In this document: positions 29,022 to 43,693 of the stretch, piece by piece
Layout of the letters: each line of letters begins with the position of its first letter
Numbering within the stretch: the stretch's first letter is position 1
Assembly (NCBI RefSeq): GCF_910589235.1
Contig: NW_025813595.1
Coordinates: 1,922,001-1,986,000 of the forward strand
Reading direction: 5' to 3'
Origin: Vespa crabro
Lineage: Eukaryota; Arthropoda; Insecta; Hymenoptera; Vespidae
Length of the DNA: 64,000 bases
The notes under the pieces: model-generated
Databases searched by the model: none
Told to the model about the DNA's origin: nothing
Seen by the model: the letters and a program-made list of their open reading frames with translations, nothing else
Position numbers and translations under genes: made by a program

Positions 29022-29230
29022 AACGCCAATTACGATAACAACGAAAATAATGACATTAATGATAACTATAATTAAGATAATAACGATAATAATTGTAGTA
29101 ATAATAATAATAATAACGATAATAACATTAATAACGAAAACAACGATTATAATTTTAACGATAATATCAATAATATCGATAATAATAATAACACTACTAA
29201 CGATACTAACGATAAAAATAATAATAATAA
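29022..29230 (+). repeat. Block R9, copy a
   Basis: AACGCCAATTACGATAACAA, TGATAACTATAATTAAGATA, AACAACGATTATAATTTTAA and AACACTACTAACGATACTAA. Matched at 44841-45050 at about 90%. Confidence 0.82.
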
Positions 29231-29865
29231 CAATCATAACGAAATTTAGGATAATAACGATAATAACGATAAGAACGATAATAGCAATAATAATAATATT
29301 GTTAACACTGATAATAACGATATTAACGATATTAACGATTATAATAAAAACTATATTAACGAAAATAAAGATAATAAAGGGAATAACGATAATAACGGTC
29401 ATAACTGTAATAATAATAGCAATAATAACGATGATGTAAACATTAATTATAATAATGATATTAATAATAATAAAAATAACAAAAATAACGATATTAACGA
29501 CAATAATAGTAGTAATAATAAGAATAATATCAATAATAACGATAATGATGTTAGCGATAATAATATTAACTACAATGATTATTATAATAATAAAAATTCT
29601 AACGTATTAGCAATAATAATAATAGTAATAGTAATAATAATAGCAATAATAACGATAATAAAGATAATTATAATAACAATAATAACGACAATAACGATAA
29701 CGGCGAATAACAATAATAATAATAATAACGATAATAGCGATGATAAAGATAATAAATATAATAATAATAATAATAATAACGAAAATAACGATTATAATGA
29801 TAATAACGTTAATAATGCTAATAATAAGAGCAATAATTACGATAAAACGATATTAATGATAATAA

Positions 29866-30015
29866 TAGATGTAATAATTACAATATTAACAATAATAAAG
29901 ATAATAAAAAAAATAATAGTAGTAATAATAACAATAATAACAGTATTAACAATAATAACGATAATTACAATATTATCCATAATAATAATAATAATATTAA
30001 CGATTACAACGGTAA
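29866..30015 (+). repeat. Block R16, copy a
   Basis: GATGTAATAATTACAATATT, AACAGTATTAACAATAATAA, CAATATTATCCATAATAATA and ATTACAACGGTAATAACGG. Matched at 47635-47790. Confidence 0.75.
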
Positions 30016-30184
30016 TAACGGTTTTAATAAAATAATGATAAATATAACAATAATAACGATAGTGATGAAAATAAAAATTTTAATAATAACGATAATTTCA
30101 ATAATAGTGATAATAATAATAACGATAATAACGATAAAATTATAATAACAATAATAATAATAATATTATAATTAACAATAATAA

Positions 30185-30290
30185 CGATAACAAAGATAAT
30201 AGTGATAAAAATATTAATAATAAAATAGAAAATAAGGATAATAACGATAATAACGATTATACGGATTATAACAATAAAAATAATGAGAAT
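30185..30290 (+). repeat. Block R19, copy a
   Basis: AAAATAGAAAATAAGGATAA followed by AACGATTATACGGATTATAA. Matched at 33845-33970, where about 20 more bases separate the two markers. Confidence 0.65.
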
Positions 30291-30474
30291 AATAACGATA
30301 ATAATAATAACGATAATACAGATAATAAAGTAAATTACAATAATAATAATAGTAATAAAAGAGATGATAAAAATAATGACGCTTGTAATAATTATAACGA
30401 TAATAATATTACTAATTTTAAAATAAATAATGTTAATAACGATAATTATTTTAATAGAAATAATAATAATAATA

Positions 30475-30660
30475 TTAACGATGTTTGCAATATTAATGAC
30501 AGTAAGGATAATAATAGTGGTAACAACTATTGTAATAACAGTAATAATGATAATAACAATAATAAGGATAATAATAATAACGATAATAACGACAGTAGTA
30601 ATGATAATATCGATAGTAACAATAATGACGATAATAATGAGAATATCGATAATAACGATA
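30475..30660 (+). repeat. Block R20, copy a
   Basis: AACGATGTTTGCAATATTAA, AATAATAGTGGTAACAACTA, AATATCGATAGTAACAATAA and TGACGATAATAATGAG. Related copies are at 34262-34570 and 49465-49770. Confidence 0.7.
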
Positions 30661-30794
30661 TTAATAATTTTAAAAATATTGATATAAACGATAATAACAA
30701 TAATAATAATAATAGTAATAATAATGAGAACGATCATAACAATAATTACGATGTTAATAATGATAATAATAACAATAATAAAGATAATAACGGA

Positions 30795-30838
<44 letters not shown>
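30795..30838 (+). repeat. Pure (AAT)n run, ~44 bp
   Basis: About 14 uninterrupted AAT triplets. Confidence 0.94.
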
Positions 30839-30841
<3 letters not shown>

Positions 30842-31075
30842 TAATAAATATGATAATGACAATAATATTACGAATAATAATAATAATAATAATATCAATA
30901 ATCCGAAAAGAACGCTAATAATAATAGTTATAATATCTATAATGACACTAATAACGGTACCAAAAACAATAATATATACGAAAATATCAATAATATTGAT
31001 AATGATAATAACAATAATAAAAATAATAACAATAATAATGATAATAATAACAATAATATTAATAAAAATAATAAC

Positions 31076-31495
31076 GATAATAACGATATTAACGACAATA
31101 AAACTAATAATAATAATAAGGGGTAATAAATATTATAACGACAATAATGATAATAACAATAATAATAATTGTAATAATAAAGATAAAAATGATAATATAA
31201 GAAATAAGGATAATAATAATAACAATAATAACGATAATAACGACAATAATAATGATATAATAATGATAATAATAATAATAATATCGATAATATCGATAAT
31301 AACAATAATAATAATATTATTAATATCAACAATGACAATAATAATGATAATAAGGATAATAATAAATACGATAAAGTCGATAATATCGACAATAGTATTA
31401 ACAATATTAATGATATTATCGATAATAATATTAGCAATATTAACGATAATATCGATAATAATAATAACAATATTAACGATAATAAATATAAAAAT
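31076..31495 (+). repeat. Block R12, copy a (~420 bp)
   Basis: AACGACAATAAAACTAATAA, the rare AAGGGGTAATAAATATTATA, then AAAGTCGATAATATCGACAA, AGTATTAACAATATTAATGA and AAATATAAAAATTAAG. The partner is 50795-51060, where the middle portion is shorter. The AAAGTCGAT to TATTAACAATATT part also recurs at about 43548-43652 and 54238-54320. Confidence 0.82.
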
Positions 31496-31901
31496 TAAGA
31501 CAATAATAATAATAACAGTAATAACGATAATACCGATAATAACGATGATAATAAAAATAACGATAATAAGAATAATAACCATAATAATAGTATTAATAAT
31601 AAGGATAACAACGATTTTAACGATAATATATATAATTATAATAACAATATTAACAATAATAACGACATTATCAATCATAACAATAACGACAATAACGATA
31701 ATATCGATAATAATAATAACATTATTAACGTTAACATAGATAATAATAATAATAATAATAATAACACTAACAGTAATAATAATAATGAAAATAGTAATAA
31801 AAACGATAATAATAAAAATAATAATAATAACGATAATAACGATGATATAACATGTAATAATAATACTAATAACTATAATAACGATAATAACGATAATAAC
31901 G

Positions 31902-31936
<35 letters not shown>

Positions 31937-31937
31937 G

Positions 31938-32280
31938 AAATTAACGATAAGAACGATAATAATGATATTAATCTTAACAATAATAACGATATTACAGATT
32001 TTAATGATAATAATAATAAGGATAATATCGATAATAACGATAGGAATAATAATTTAATATCGATAGTAACAATAATAACGACAAAGACGATAGTAACGAT
32101 AATAATAATAACGATAATAACGATGATAATAATATCGATCATAAAGTTAATTATAAATATCATATTAAAGATAATAACGCTAATAACGATACAAACAATA
32201 ATAGCGATAATAATAATAAAGATATTATGGATAATATTGTTAATACTTGTAACAATATTCACAATAAAAACGATAATAAT
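31938..32280 (+). repeat. Block R6, copy a (~340 bp)
   Basis: TTAACGATAAGAACGATAAT, GATAGGAATAATAATTTAAT, AACAATAATAACGACAAAGA, CATAAAGTTAATTATAAATA and TGTAACAATATTCACAATAA. The partner is 55082-55425, which ends beside the inverted segment. Here it is followed by R5 copy b. Confidence 0.85.
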
Positions 32281-32361
32281 AATAACAACAAAGACATTAA
32301 TAACGATATTAACTATAATAAAATTTATAATAATAACGATAATGAAGATAATAATGATAAT

Positions 32362-32517
32362 AATAGAAGTAATAATAACAATATTAAGAATATTAAATAT
32401 AATAATGATTATAATGTAATAGTAGTAGTAATAAAAACATTAATTACAATAATAACGATAATAACGATTATAACAATATTAACGATAATAATATTGACGA
32501 TAATAACGATAATAACC

Positions 32518-32552
<35 letters not shown>

Positions 32553-33090
32553 GATAACAACGCTATTAACAATGATAATGACAGTAATAATAATAATAAT
32601 AACGAAGATAACGTTAACAATGATAATACCGATAATAACGATAATAACAATAATAATAATAGTATTAATTACGATAATGACGATATTAACGATAATAAGG
32701 AAAATAACAATAACAATAAATATGATAATAACACTTATAATCCTAATAACGACATTAATATATATAAAAATAACATTAATACTGATAATAACGATATTAA
32801 CGATAATAATAGTAATAATAACAATAATAACAATTATAGCGATAATAATGTTATTACCGAAAATAACGAAAATTATAATATTCATACTAACAATAATAAG
32901 GATATTATCCATAATAATAATAACAATTATTATAGAAGTATTAATAACATTATTAAGAATAATAACTATAAAAACGATAGTTACATTAAAAATAGTAGTA
33001 ATAAAAAAAGTAATAATTATAATAACGATAAAAACGATTTTAACGATAATAATAAAGACGTTAATTATGATAATATCGATAATAATAATA
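32362..33090 (+). repeat. Block R5, copy b (~730 bp)
   Basis: AGAAGTAATAATAACAATAT, GAATATTAAATATAATAATG, CACTTATAATCCTAATAACG, CATTAATATATATAAAAATA, TTCATACTAACAATAATAAG and GATATTATCCATAATAATAA. Colinear with 7965-8705. Confidence 0.85.
32518..32551 (+). repeat. Pure (AAT)n run, ~34 bp
   Basis: About 11 AAT triplets inside R5b. The matching place in R5a (8120-8145) has a shorter run, so the tract length differs between the copies. Confidence 0.88.
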
Positions 33091-33844
33091 ACAATAATAA
33101 CAATAATAACAATAATAATTGCTTTAATGATGATAAAAACAATAAACATAGTAACGATATTTGAAATAATAATAATGACGTTAATAATGGTAATAACGAT
33201 AATAACGAAAATTATTATGACGTTATAAACAATAATATTAATAAAAACAATGAAAATAATAACGATAATAATAATAAAATAATAACAACAATAAGGATAA
33301 TAACAATAATATTAATAACACAATTAAGGATAGTAATGATTATAAATATAATGATAATAACGATAATAATAATAACATTAATATCAATAATAACGATTAT
33401 AACGATAATAATAATACTCATAATAACAAAAATAACAATAATAATCATTAAAAATATAATACCACTAATGACGATAATTACGATATTAACTTAAATAAAG
33501 ATAATAATAATAAAATTAATATCGATAATAAAGCTAAGAACGATAATAACAACAATAATAATAATAATAATAATAAAGATGATAAAGATGTTAACGATTA
33601 TAACTATAAAAATAATAACGATAAAAACTATATTAACGATAATGAAGATAATTATAATAACAATAATATTGATAATAGTAATAATAATTATAACGATAAT
33701 AACGATAATAAAGATAATAGTAGTAACAATAAAATCGATAATAACCGTAATAATAATAATAAATATAAAAATAACATCAAAAATAACTATAATAACTGTA
33801 ATAATAATAATAATATTAACAATAATAACGATAACAACGACAAT

Positions 33845-33970
33845 AGTGATAAAAGTAATAAAAATAAAATAGAAAATAAGGATAATAACGATGACAACGA
33901 TAATAATAATTACAATATTAACGATAATAACGATAATAACAATTATACGGATTATTATAATAAAGATAAT
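33845..33970 (+). repeat. Block R19, copy b
   Basis: AAAATAGAAAATAAGGATAA and AATTATACGGATTATTATAA in the same order as 30185-30290. Confidence 0.65.
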
Positions 33971-34261
33971 AACGATAATTGTAATAATAATAATAACGAT
34001 AATGACATTATTAACGATAATAATGATAGTAACTATAATAACGATGATAACAATAATAACGATAATAATAATAACAATAATAACGATAATAATAATAACA
34101 ATAATACCGATAATAGCGATAATAAATATAATAATAATAGTAATAATAAAAATTATAACAATAATAACGATTATAATGGTAATAACGAATATAATATTAA
34201 TAATATTAACAATAATAACAAAAATAACGATATTATTTATTAACAGAATTAATTATAAAAG

Positions 34262-34570
34262 TATTAACAATGATTGCAATAATAATGATAATAACGATAA
34301 TAATAGTGGTAATAATTAAAGTAATAAAAATAATAACGATAATAACGATATAAGGATAATAATAATAACGATAATAACGATAAGATTAATAATAATATCG
34401 ATAGTAACAATAATGACGATTATAACGAAAATAACGATAATAAAAATAAAATTAATAGCGATAATTACGTTAATAGTAATAATAATAATAACTATAATAA
34501 CGATAACACGGATGATAAGGATAATAGTAATAACGATAATAACGACTACAATAATAATAATAATATCGAT
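34262..34570 (+). repeat. Block R20, copy b
   Basis: AACAATGATTGCAATAATAA, AATAGTGGTAATAATTAAAG, ATATCGATAGTAACAATAAT and AAATAAAATTAATAGCGATA then ATTACGTTAATAG. Colinear with 49465-49770. Confidence 0.72.
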
Positions 34571-34894
34571 AACAAAAGATAATAACGATAATTTTAATAA
34601 TTGTAATAATAATAAAAACGATAATAACGATAATTACGATAATAATAATAATAATAATAATAACAACGATAAAGATAATTATAAAAAGTAATTATAAAAA
34701 TAATAATAATATCGTGAATATTGATAATAACGATAATAATAATAACAATATCAACGATAATATCCATAATAATAAAAACAATATTAAAGATAATATCGAT
34801 AATAATAATAATTATAATAATAATAGTAATATCGACAATGGAGATAATAATCTTAATAATAATAACGATTATAATGATAATAACGAAAATAACG

Positions 34895-35180
34895 ATAATA
34901 ACGATTATAATAATAACGCTAATAACGTTAATGATGATAATAATATTATTAATATTAACGATAATAACGATAATAATAATAACGCTATTAACGTTAATAA
35001 TGATAATAATATTATTAATAATATCGATAAAAACGATTATAATGGAAATAACAATAATAACAATATCGATAATAACGAAAATAACGGTAATAACGATAAT
35101 AATAATAGTAGTAATAGTAGTAATAATAAATATGATAATTACGATAATAACAATAATAGGAGTAGATATAATAACATTAT
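34895..35180 (+). repeat. Block R1, copy e, with 66-bp internal tandem duplication
   Basis: AACGCTAATAACGTTAATGA recurs 66 bp downstream as AACGCTATTAACGTTAATAA (34915 and 34981), each followed by TGATAATAATATTATTAAT. Then come GATTATAATGGAAATAACAA and GGTAATAACGATAATAATAA as in R1a and R1b. The doubling of this part is unique to this copy. Confidence 0.72.
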
Positions 35181-36390
35181 GACAATAATAACGATAAAAA
35201 CGATAATTACGATATCCAGAATAACGATAATAAAGACAATAATAATAACAATAATAAAATTGATAATAACTATAATAGCGACAATATACATAACGACGAC
35301 AATGAAGATAATAATAATTACGATAATGACGATAAAATCGATAAGAATAATAATAATAACAATGTTAATAACTATAATAAATTTATTAACGATATGGTAT
35401 AAACGATAAAGACGACAATAGTAGTAATAGTAATAAGGATAATAACGATAATAATGATAATAACGGCAATAAAACTAATTAAATAGAGATAATAACGATA
35501 TTTTCGAAATTAATGATAAAAGTTATAAGAATACTAACAATAAGAACAATATCAACGATAAATAAACCTAATTACAGTAACGATAATGCGACCTTAATAA
35601 TAACAATAATAATAACGATAATAACGATAACAGCAATAATAACGATAATAACTATATTAACGATATCAATAATAACGGAAATAACGTTAATTTCGATATT
35701 AATAATAGCAATATAAAAGATAATAACGATAACAATCATAATGTCATATCGACATTAATAACTATAATAAAGGTAATATAGATATGGTATTAACGATTGA
35801 AACGATAATAGTAGTAATAGTAATAACGATAATAACGATAATAACAACAACAATAATAATAATAATAAAGATAGTAAAGATATTATGAAAATAACGTTAA
35901 AAACGATCATAATAATAACAGTAATAATGATAATAACGATAATAGCAATTATAACGATAATAAAGACAGTAATAATAATAATAATAGTAATATTAACGAT
36001 TACAACAGAAATAATGATAATAATAGTAGTAATAATAACAAATATTACAATAATAACGCTAATAAAGAAAATAACGTTTATATCGACAATAATAATAACA
36101 ATATTAACTTTAATAACAATTATAGTAATAATAATAATAACGATAATAAAGGTAATAATAATAATAATACTAATAATTGTAACAAAAATAATCACCACAA
36201 TAATAACAATAATAACTGTTATGATAAGAATAATATTAATAATAATAATGACATTAATGATAATAACGATAATATCAATAATAATAAATACAATAATTAC
36301 GATAATAACTATAATAATTGTAATAATAATACTAATTATGACGATAATAACGATAATATCGATAATAATAATATTATCAAGAAGGATAAT

Positions 36391-36443
36391 GACGTGAATA
36401 GTAATAACTATAAATTCGATAATAATGACATTAATGAAAATAA
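36391..36443 (+). repeat. Recurrent core, copy 7
   Basis: GACGTGAATAGTAATAACTA, then TAAATTCGATAATAATGACA, then TTAATGAAAATAAC. About 200 bp upstream lies the CACCACAATAATAACAATAA stretch that also appears as the 24-bp minisatellite at 56283. Confidence 0.82.
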
Positions 36444-37416
36444 CTATAATAATAATATTAAATAATACACTAATACAGATAATAACAATAACAATAATAA
36501 CAATAATACGATTATTACGATAATAACGATAATAATAAGATTAATAGTAATATCGGTAATAAGGTTAATTACGAAAATAACGGTAAAAATGATAATAACT
36601 ATAATAACGACAATAATAATAATAATAATAACGATAATAAATATAATAGCGATAATAATAATAACAACATCAAAGATAATAACCATATTAACAATAATAA
36701 CAATAATAAAGATAATAATAATAATAAATATAATGAAAATAATAATTATAACAAAAATAACAATAATAAAGATAATAACGTAATAACGATAATAATAATA
36801 AGATTTATGAAGATATTAGCTATAATAACGATAATAACGATAATAATTGTAATATTAACAATAATAACAATAATAACAATAATAGCGGTAATTACAATAT
36901 GGTCGATAATAACGATAATAATAATAACACTAAAATCAATAATATCGAAAATAACGTTAATTACGATAATAATAATAACACTTGTAGCGATAATATCGAT
37001 AAGAATGATAATAATATTAATAATAATATCAATGTCAACGATTATAACGCTAATTATTAAAAGATTATACCTAAAATAAGGATAATAATGATAGTAACGA
37101 TAATTATAATAACATTAATAATTGTAATGATAATAACGAAAAAATAATAATAATAAGACCTATAAGAACGATAATATAGATAATAATAGTAGTAATAATA
37201 ACAATATTAGCAAAAATAACGATAATAACGATAACAATATTAACGATAATAACGTTAGTTATAACAATATTAATAACAATAATAACGATAATAAAGATAA
37301 CAATAATAATCAATAACGATAATGACGATAATAACGGTAATAATAATAATAATAACTATAATAATAATAACTATAAAAACGATAATAACCATAATAACGA
37401 AAATAACAATGATAGC

Positions 37417-37447
<31 letters not shown>

Positions 37448-37699
37448 TTAACGAAAATAGCGGTAATAACAGTAAGAACGATATAAATAGTAGTAAAAAT
37501 AAACGTAATAACCATAATAAGGATAATAATATTCAAGTAAATAATAATAATAAAGACAATAATATTAATAATTATAACGATAATAATGATAATAACGATA
37601 ATTATAGAATCGAAAATAACGAGAATAATAATAATAATAATAACGTTGATAAGGATAATAACGATATCATCGGAAATAATAATAACAAAAATATAGATA

Positions 37700-37830
37700 A
37701 TAACGATAATAACGATAATAACGACATTTAATATAATAATAATAACGATAATATCGATAATAATAATAACGATAATGACGACAAAAGTAAAAATAATATT
37801 AATGGTAATAACGATAATAATGATAATATC
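37700..37830 (+). repeat. Block R14, copy b (right part)
   Basis: AACGACATTTAATATAATAA, AATAACGATAATGACGACAA and AAAGTAAAAATAATATTAAT. Corresponds to the right part of 10569-10770. Confidence 0.7.
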
Positions 37831-37982
37831 GATAATAATTGTAACGTAAATGAGGAGGATAATAATAATCATAATAACGATAATAAGGGTAATACGATAA
37901 CATTGATAATAATAATAGCAACATTAACAATAATATCAATAAAATCGATTATAACCACAATAATAATAATAACAACAATAAC

Positions 37983-38026
<44 letters not shown>
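37983..38026 (+). repeat. Pure (AAT)n run, ~44 bp
   Basis: About 14 uninterrupted AAT triplets. Confidence 0.94.
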
Positions 38027-38028
<2 letters not shown>

Positions 38029-38084
38029 TTAATAACGATAATAACCATAATAAAGATAATAGCGATATTAATTATAATAATTAT

Positions 38085-38335
38085 AACAAAAATAAAGTCA
38101 ACAAAGATAATTATGATAAAAATAATAATAAAAATATGGATAATAATGATTATAACGATAATGAATATAAAAACGACAATAATATTGATAATAATAATGA
38201 AAATAATAATAAAGTCGATGTCGATGATAGAGATAATAGTAGGAGTAGTAATATCAATAATAACAATAATAATAATAAAAAAGATAATAACGATAATTAT
38301 ATTTACGATTACAATAAAAATAGTAATAATAATAA
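38085..38335 (+). repeat. Block R8, copy a
   Basis: AAAGTCAACAAAGATAATTA, AATGATTATAACGATAATGA, AATAATAAAGTCGATGTCGA, AGTAGGAGTAGTAATATCAA and TTATATTTACGATTACAATA. Matched at 44545-44825 (about 90%) and partly at 54595-54790. It is followed by R10b, as R8c is followed by an R10-like piece. Confidence 0.83.
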
Positions 38336-38370
38336 TAACGATTATACCGATAATAACGATAATAACGATG

Positions 38371-38437
<67 letters not shown>
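38371..38437 (+). repeat. Pure (AAT)n run, ~67 bp
   Basis: About 22 uninterrupted AAT triplets between R8a and R10b. Confidence 0.95.
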
Positions 38438-38439
<2 letters not shown>

Positions 38440-38440
38440 T

Positions 38441-38605
38441 TGAAAACAATAATTTGTATGATAACGACAATAATAGTGGTTATGTTAAGAATAATAACAA
38501 TAATAACGATAATATCGAATATGACGATAACAATATTAATGTTAATAACTTCAATAGTAATAATAATAATAACGATAATATCGATATTAACGATAATAAT
38601 AATAA
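38441..38605 (+). repeat. Block R10, copy b
   Basis: AATAATTTGTATGATAACGA, AATAGTGGTTATGTTAAGAA, ATATGACGATAACAATATTA and AACTTCAATAGTAATAATAA. Partner of 1118-1290, 37.3 kb away. Confidence 0.78.
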
Positions 38606-39407
38606 TAATAAAGATAAAAACGATATTTTCGATAATAACGATAATAACACTAATAACTTTAATAACGATAATGACGATAGTAACGATTATAATAATAACG
38701 ATAATAAGGATAATAGGAGTAATATTATTAACGATAATAACGATATTTACAAAAAATAATTATAATAATAATAAAGATAACAACGATAATAACGATAATA
38801 ACGATAATAATAATAATGATAATGAAGACAAAGAATAATTATAAAATATCAATAGTAACAATAATAACGATAATTACGATAATATCGATAATAATAATAA
38901 CGATAGTGACGATTATAATATTAGCGATCATATGGTTTATGATGATAATAATAAGAAAAATAATTATAGTAGTAATTGAAATAATAACGATAATAAGGGT
39001 AATTAAAACGACAATAATAACGATATTAACGAAAATAGTTATAACAATAGTAACGAAAACAACGATAATTATATTAATAATAATAATAATAATAACGGAA
39101 GTAAGTATAATAACGGTGAAAAATATAATATTAATAACAATTAAAACTATAATAACGATAACAACAATAATAAATATATCTATAATAGCGATAATAAAGA
39201 CAACAATAATAACAATAATAATATCAATAATAAATAAAATAACCATAATAACAATAATGACGATAATAACGTTAATAATAAATAAGATAATTACGATAAT
39301 ATCGATAATAATAATAATAATAATAACAGTAATAACGATAATAACGATAATAACGATAATAATAATAATAATAATAATATCGATAATAAAGATAATGACG
39401 CCAATAA

Positions 39408-39438
<31 letters not shown>

Positions 39439-41439
39439 AACGATAATGACGATAATAATAATAGTAATAATAACAATAATAACGATAAAAACGATAATAA
39501 CGATAATAACGATAATAATATTACTAATAACGACATTAATAACTATAAAAAATATAATAACGATATGGCATTAACGATACAGGCGACAATAGTAGTAATA
39601 GTAATAACAATAATAAGGATAATAACGGCAATAAAAATAATAATAATAAAGATAGTAACGATATAATCGAAAATAATGATATAAGCTATAAGAATAATAA
39701 TAATAAGAACAATAACAACGATAATAAAGAAAATAAACATAATAACTGTAAAGATAATACGACAATAATTTTAACAATAATAATAAAGATAATAACGATA
39801 ACAACAATAATGACAATGATTAACGACATCAATTATAACGATATAACGTTAATTTCGATATTAATAATAGCAATATTAAAGATAATAAAGATAATAATAA
39901 TAACAATATTAATGATAATAACAATTAAAGTAATATTAATAATAATGAAATTAACGATAACGGCGATAATAATAACAATATTAACTACGATTATAAGAAT
40001 AATAACGATACCATCGAGAACAATAGTAACAATAATATCGATAATAGCGATAATAACGATAATAACATTATTAATAATAATAAGAATAAAGATAATATCG
40101 ATAATATGTGTAATAATAATAAAGTTTATAACGATAATAACGACAATAACGATCATAAGAATAACAAATGTAACGATATCATAATATTGTGAACAATAAT
40201 AACGATCATAACGTTAATAACAATAATAATAATAGCAATAATAGTGATAACATTGATAATAACAATAATCGTAATAATAACGATAATAGTGGTAATATCG
40301 ATGACAACGATAACAATAATAACAATAATGACGATAATAAGGATAATAACGGTAATAACGATAATAATAATATTAAAATAACGATATTTGCGAAATTAAG
40401 GATGATAATAATAACAATTTAACAATAATACCGATATTAATAATAAAAAGAATAATAAAGACAGTAACAATAATAATAATAGTAAAACTAATGTTAATAA
40501 CGTTATAAACGATAATAACGATAATAATACTAACGGTAATAACGATAATAACAATAATATGGATTATAATACTAACAATAAAATAGATAGTAAGGATATT
40601 ATAAGTAACAATAATAAAATTAAATACGATAATAACGACAATAATAATAATAATAATAACCATAATAATGATAATAAAGTTATTAATTATAATCGTAATA
40701 ATAATATTAATAACGATAATAACGGTTATAATGTTAATAACTATAATAACGATATTAACAATAAGATTAATAATAATAATAGAGATATTAAAGTTATTAA
40801 CGATAATAATAATAAAAATAATAACAATAGTAACGATAATGACGACAAAAAGAATAATAATAATAACGATAATAACAATAATAGTAATATTAATAATACC
40901 TATAGTGACAATAATAACGATAATGACAATAATAATAATTATAATAATAACGATTATAACGATAATTACGTTAATAACGATAATAATAATAAAATTATTA
41001 ACGAAAGTTACAAAAATAACGAAAATAATAATAGCATTAATGACGATAATAATGATAATAATAATAACAATAGTTATAACAATACTAAGGGTATTAACGA
41101 TAATAACGATAATACTAATATCGATGACAACGACAAAAATAATAATATTAATATAATTAATAACGAAAATAAGGATAATAACGATAACAACGATATAATC
41201 AATAATAATAATAATAATGATAATAACTATAATAACGAAAAAAACACTGATAACGAGAGGAATAGGAACGATAATAACGATATAAGAATAATAATAATTA
41301 CATTAAGAAACGATAACAACGACAAAAACGATAATAACAATAATAAGGATAAGAACCATAACAATAATGAAGTAAATAAAGATATTAACGTTACAACGAT
41401 AATAATAATAACAATAATAAAGATAATTACGATCATAAC
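38606..41439 (+). repeat. Array background without assigned block
   Basis: Degenerate triplet repeat. A fragment at 39790-39860 (ATTAACGACATCAATTATAA, ATAACGTTAATTTCGATATT) resembles 1985-2040 (ACTAACGACATCAATTATAT, AACGTTAATTTCGATATTAA) and probably marks another duplicated block. No gene seen. Confidence 0.75.
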
Positions 41440-41560
41440 GATTATAAGGATTATAATAATAACGATAATAACGATATTACTAATAATAATAAAAACGATA
41501 ATGAAGATAAAACGATAAAAATGATAATAACTATAATAACAAAAATAACAATTAAATAAT
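41440..41560 (+). repeat. Block R18, copy a
   Basis: AACGATTATAAGGATTATAA and AATGAAGATAAAACGATAAA then AATGATAATAACTATAATAA. Resembles 53300-53410 (ATGAAGATAAAACGGTAAAG). About 200 bp upstream of each copy there is also a similar pair (GATAACGAGAGGAATAGGAA near 41250, TAACGAGAAGAACAGGAACG near 53090). Confidence 0.62.
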
Positions 41561-42156
41561 AGTAATAATAGAGATATTAACGATATTAGCGATAATAACA
41601 ATAACGATAGTAACGATAATATCGATAATACTAATAACAATATTATTGATAATATCGATAATAATAATAATAATAGCGAGAATATCGATAATAACGATAA
41701 TAATGATAATAACTATAATATCGATTATAACGAAAATAATAATTACGATAATAACGGTAATAATAATAATAATAAAGTTAATAACGATAATTACGATAAT
41801 GACGATACTAATAATAAAGATAATAACGTTAATAATGTAAATAGCGATAATAATAATAGTAATAATAACAATTATAACGATAATTACTATTATAATGATA
41901 AAAACGATAATAATAGAAGTAATAATAACAATATTAAAAATAATAAGTAAAATTACGATAATAATGATAATAAAAATTATAATAATAGTAATAATAATAA
42001 AGATAATTACGATATTAACGATAATAATAATAATAATAATAAAAAAATAACAATAATATCGTTAATAACGTTAATAGCGAAATTAATCATAACGATAATA
42101 ACGACAATAAAAATAATAATATCGATCATAAAGATAATAACGACAATAATAATAAC

Positions 42157-42201
<45 letters not shown>
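42157..42201 (+). repeat. Pure (AAT)n run, ~45 bp
   Basis: About 15 AAT triplets, continuing after one AAA into a further short run. Confidence 0.93.
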
Positions 42202-42203
<2 letters not shown>

Positions 42204-42964
42204 TAATAATAATAATAATATCGATATTAAACAATAATGACGATAATAATAATATTAATATTAACATTAATAACAATAAGAAAGATAATAAGGATAGTAA
42301 TAAATACGATAAATAAGATAATATCGATAATAATATTAACAATATTAACGGTAATATGGATAATAATTATAAAAATATTAACGATAATATCGATAAGAAT
42401 GATAACATATTAACGATAATATCTATAAAAATAATAATAATCATAATAACAATAATAACGATAATAACGATATTCACGATAATAAAGATTACAATTATAA
42501 CGGTAATAAAGACAATAATGATCATAAGGAAAATAATTATAATAATAATAATAATAAAAACGATAAAGATGATAATAATACTTACAATAATAATGATAAT
42601 AACAATAATAACGATAATCACTATAAAAAATTAATAACTATATTTACGTTAACAACGATAAGGATATTAGGAATAATAGCGATAATAACTATAATTACGT
42701 TAATAATAATAATAACATTAATAACGATATAAACGATGAAAACGATAATAATAATAACGGTAATGACAATAATAATAGTAATAGTAATAACGATAATAAT
42801 TATAATAACGTTAATAATAATAACAATATTAACGGCAATATTTATAATAATAATAATAAAGATAAGAACAATAATAACAATAGCAATAACATTAGTAAAC
42901 ATTAAAGCGAAAATAACGAAAATGACGATGACATTATAACGATTATTACAATAATAACAAAAAT

Positions 42965-43030
42965 AATAAAAACGATAGTATCTTTAATAGTAATATTCAT
43001 AATACCTTAAAAAGGATAATAAATTTAATA
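42965..43030. other. Short atypical patch
   Basis: GATAGTATCTTTAATAGTAA, then TATTCATAATACCTTAAAAA, then GGATAATAAATTTAATAATA. The triplet pattern is weak here. A second patch of this sort is at 43320-43372 (AACTAAAAAAAAATGAATTA, AATAAGATATTATCG). No function recognised. Confidence 0.45.
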
Positions 43031-43428
43031 ATAAAGAAAATAATAACGATAATAATGATATTATCGGTATTACTATAACAATAATATCGATAAATACGTT
43101 ATAAGAGGTAATAATAATAACAATAATAATGATAATACTAATAACCATAATAAAGATAATAATAATAATAATAATAACAATAATAACGATACTAACGATA
43201 ATAACGATAAGAACAAAATTAACGATAATAATAAGATGTATAAAAATAATAATGTCTATAATAATGATATGAATGATTAGAACTATAATATTAATAACAA
43301 TAACAACAATAATAACGTAAATAACTAAAAAAAAATGAATTAAATAAGATATTATCGATAATAAATAGAATAACAGTAATAACGATAATAACGACAATAA
43401 TAATATAAATAAAAACGATAATGACGCA

Positions 43429-43477
<49 letters not shown>

Positions 43478-43478
43478 T
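43429..43478 (+). repeat. Pure (AAT)n run, ~50 bp
   Basis: About 16 uninterrupted AAT triplets. Confidence 0.95.
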
Positions 43479-43547
43479 CGATAATAACAATAATAACGAA
43501 AATTATAATATTAATAACGACAATAATAACAATAATAACGATAATAA

Positions 43548-43652
43548 TGACAATAATAAATACGATAAAGTCGATATTATCGATAATAATATTAACAATA
43601 TTAATGATAATATCGTTAATAAAAATAACATTATTAACGATAATATCTAGAA
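43548..43652 (+). repeat. R12-related fragment
   Basis: AATACGATAAAGTCGATATT, ATCGATAATAATATTAACAA, TATTAATGATAATATCGTTA and a GATAATATCTAGAAG end. Shares its markers with 31360-31495, 50925-51000 and 54238-54320. Confidence 0.72.
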
Positions 43653-43693
43653 GCATAAAAATAATAATAACAATAGTAATTATAACGATAATA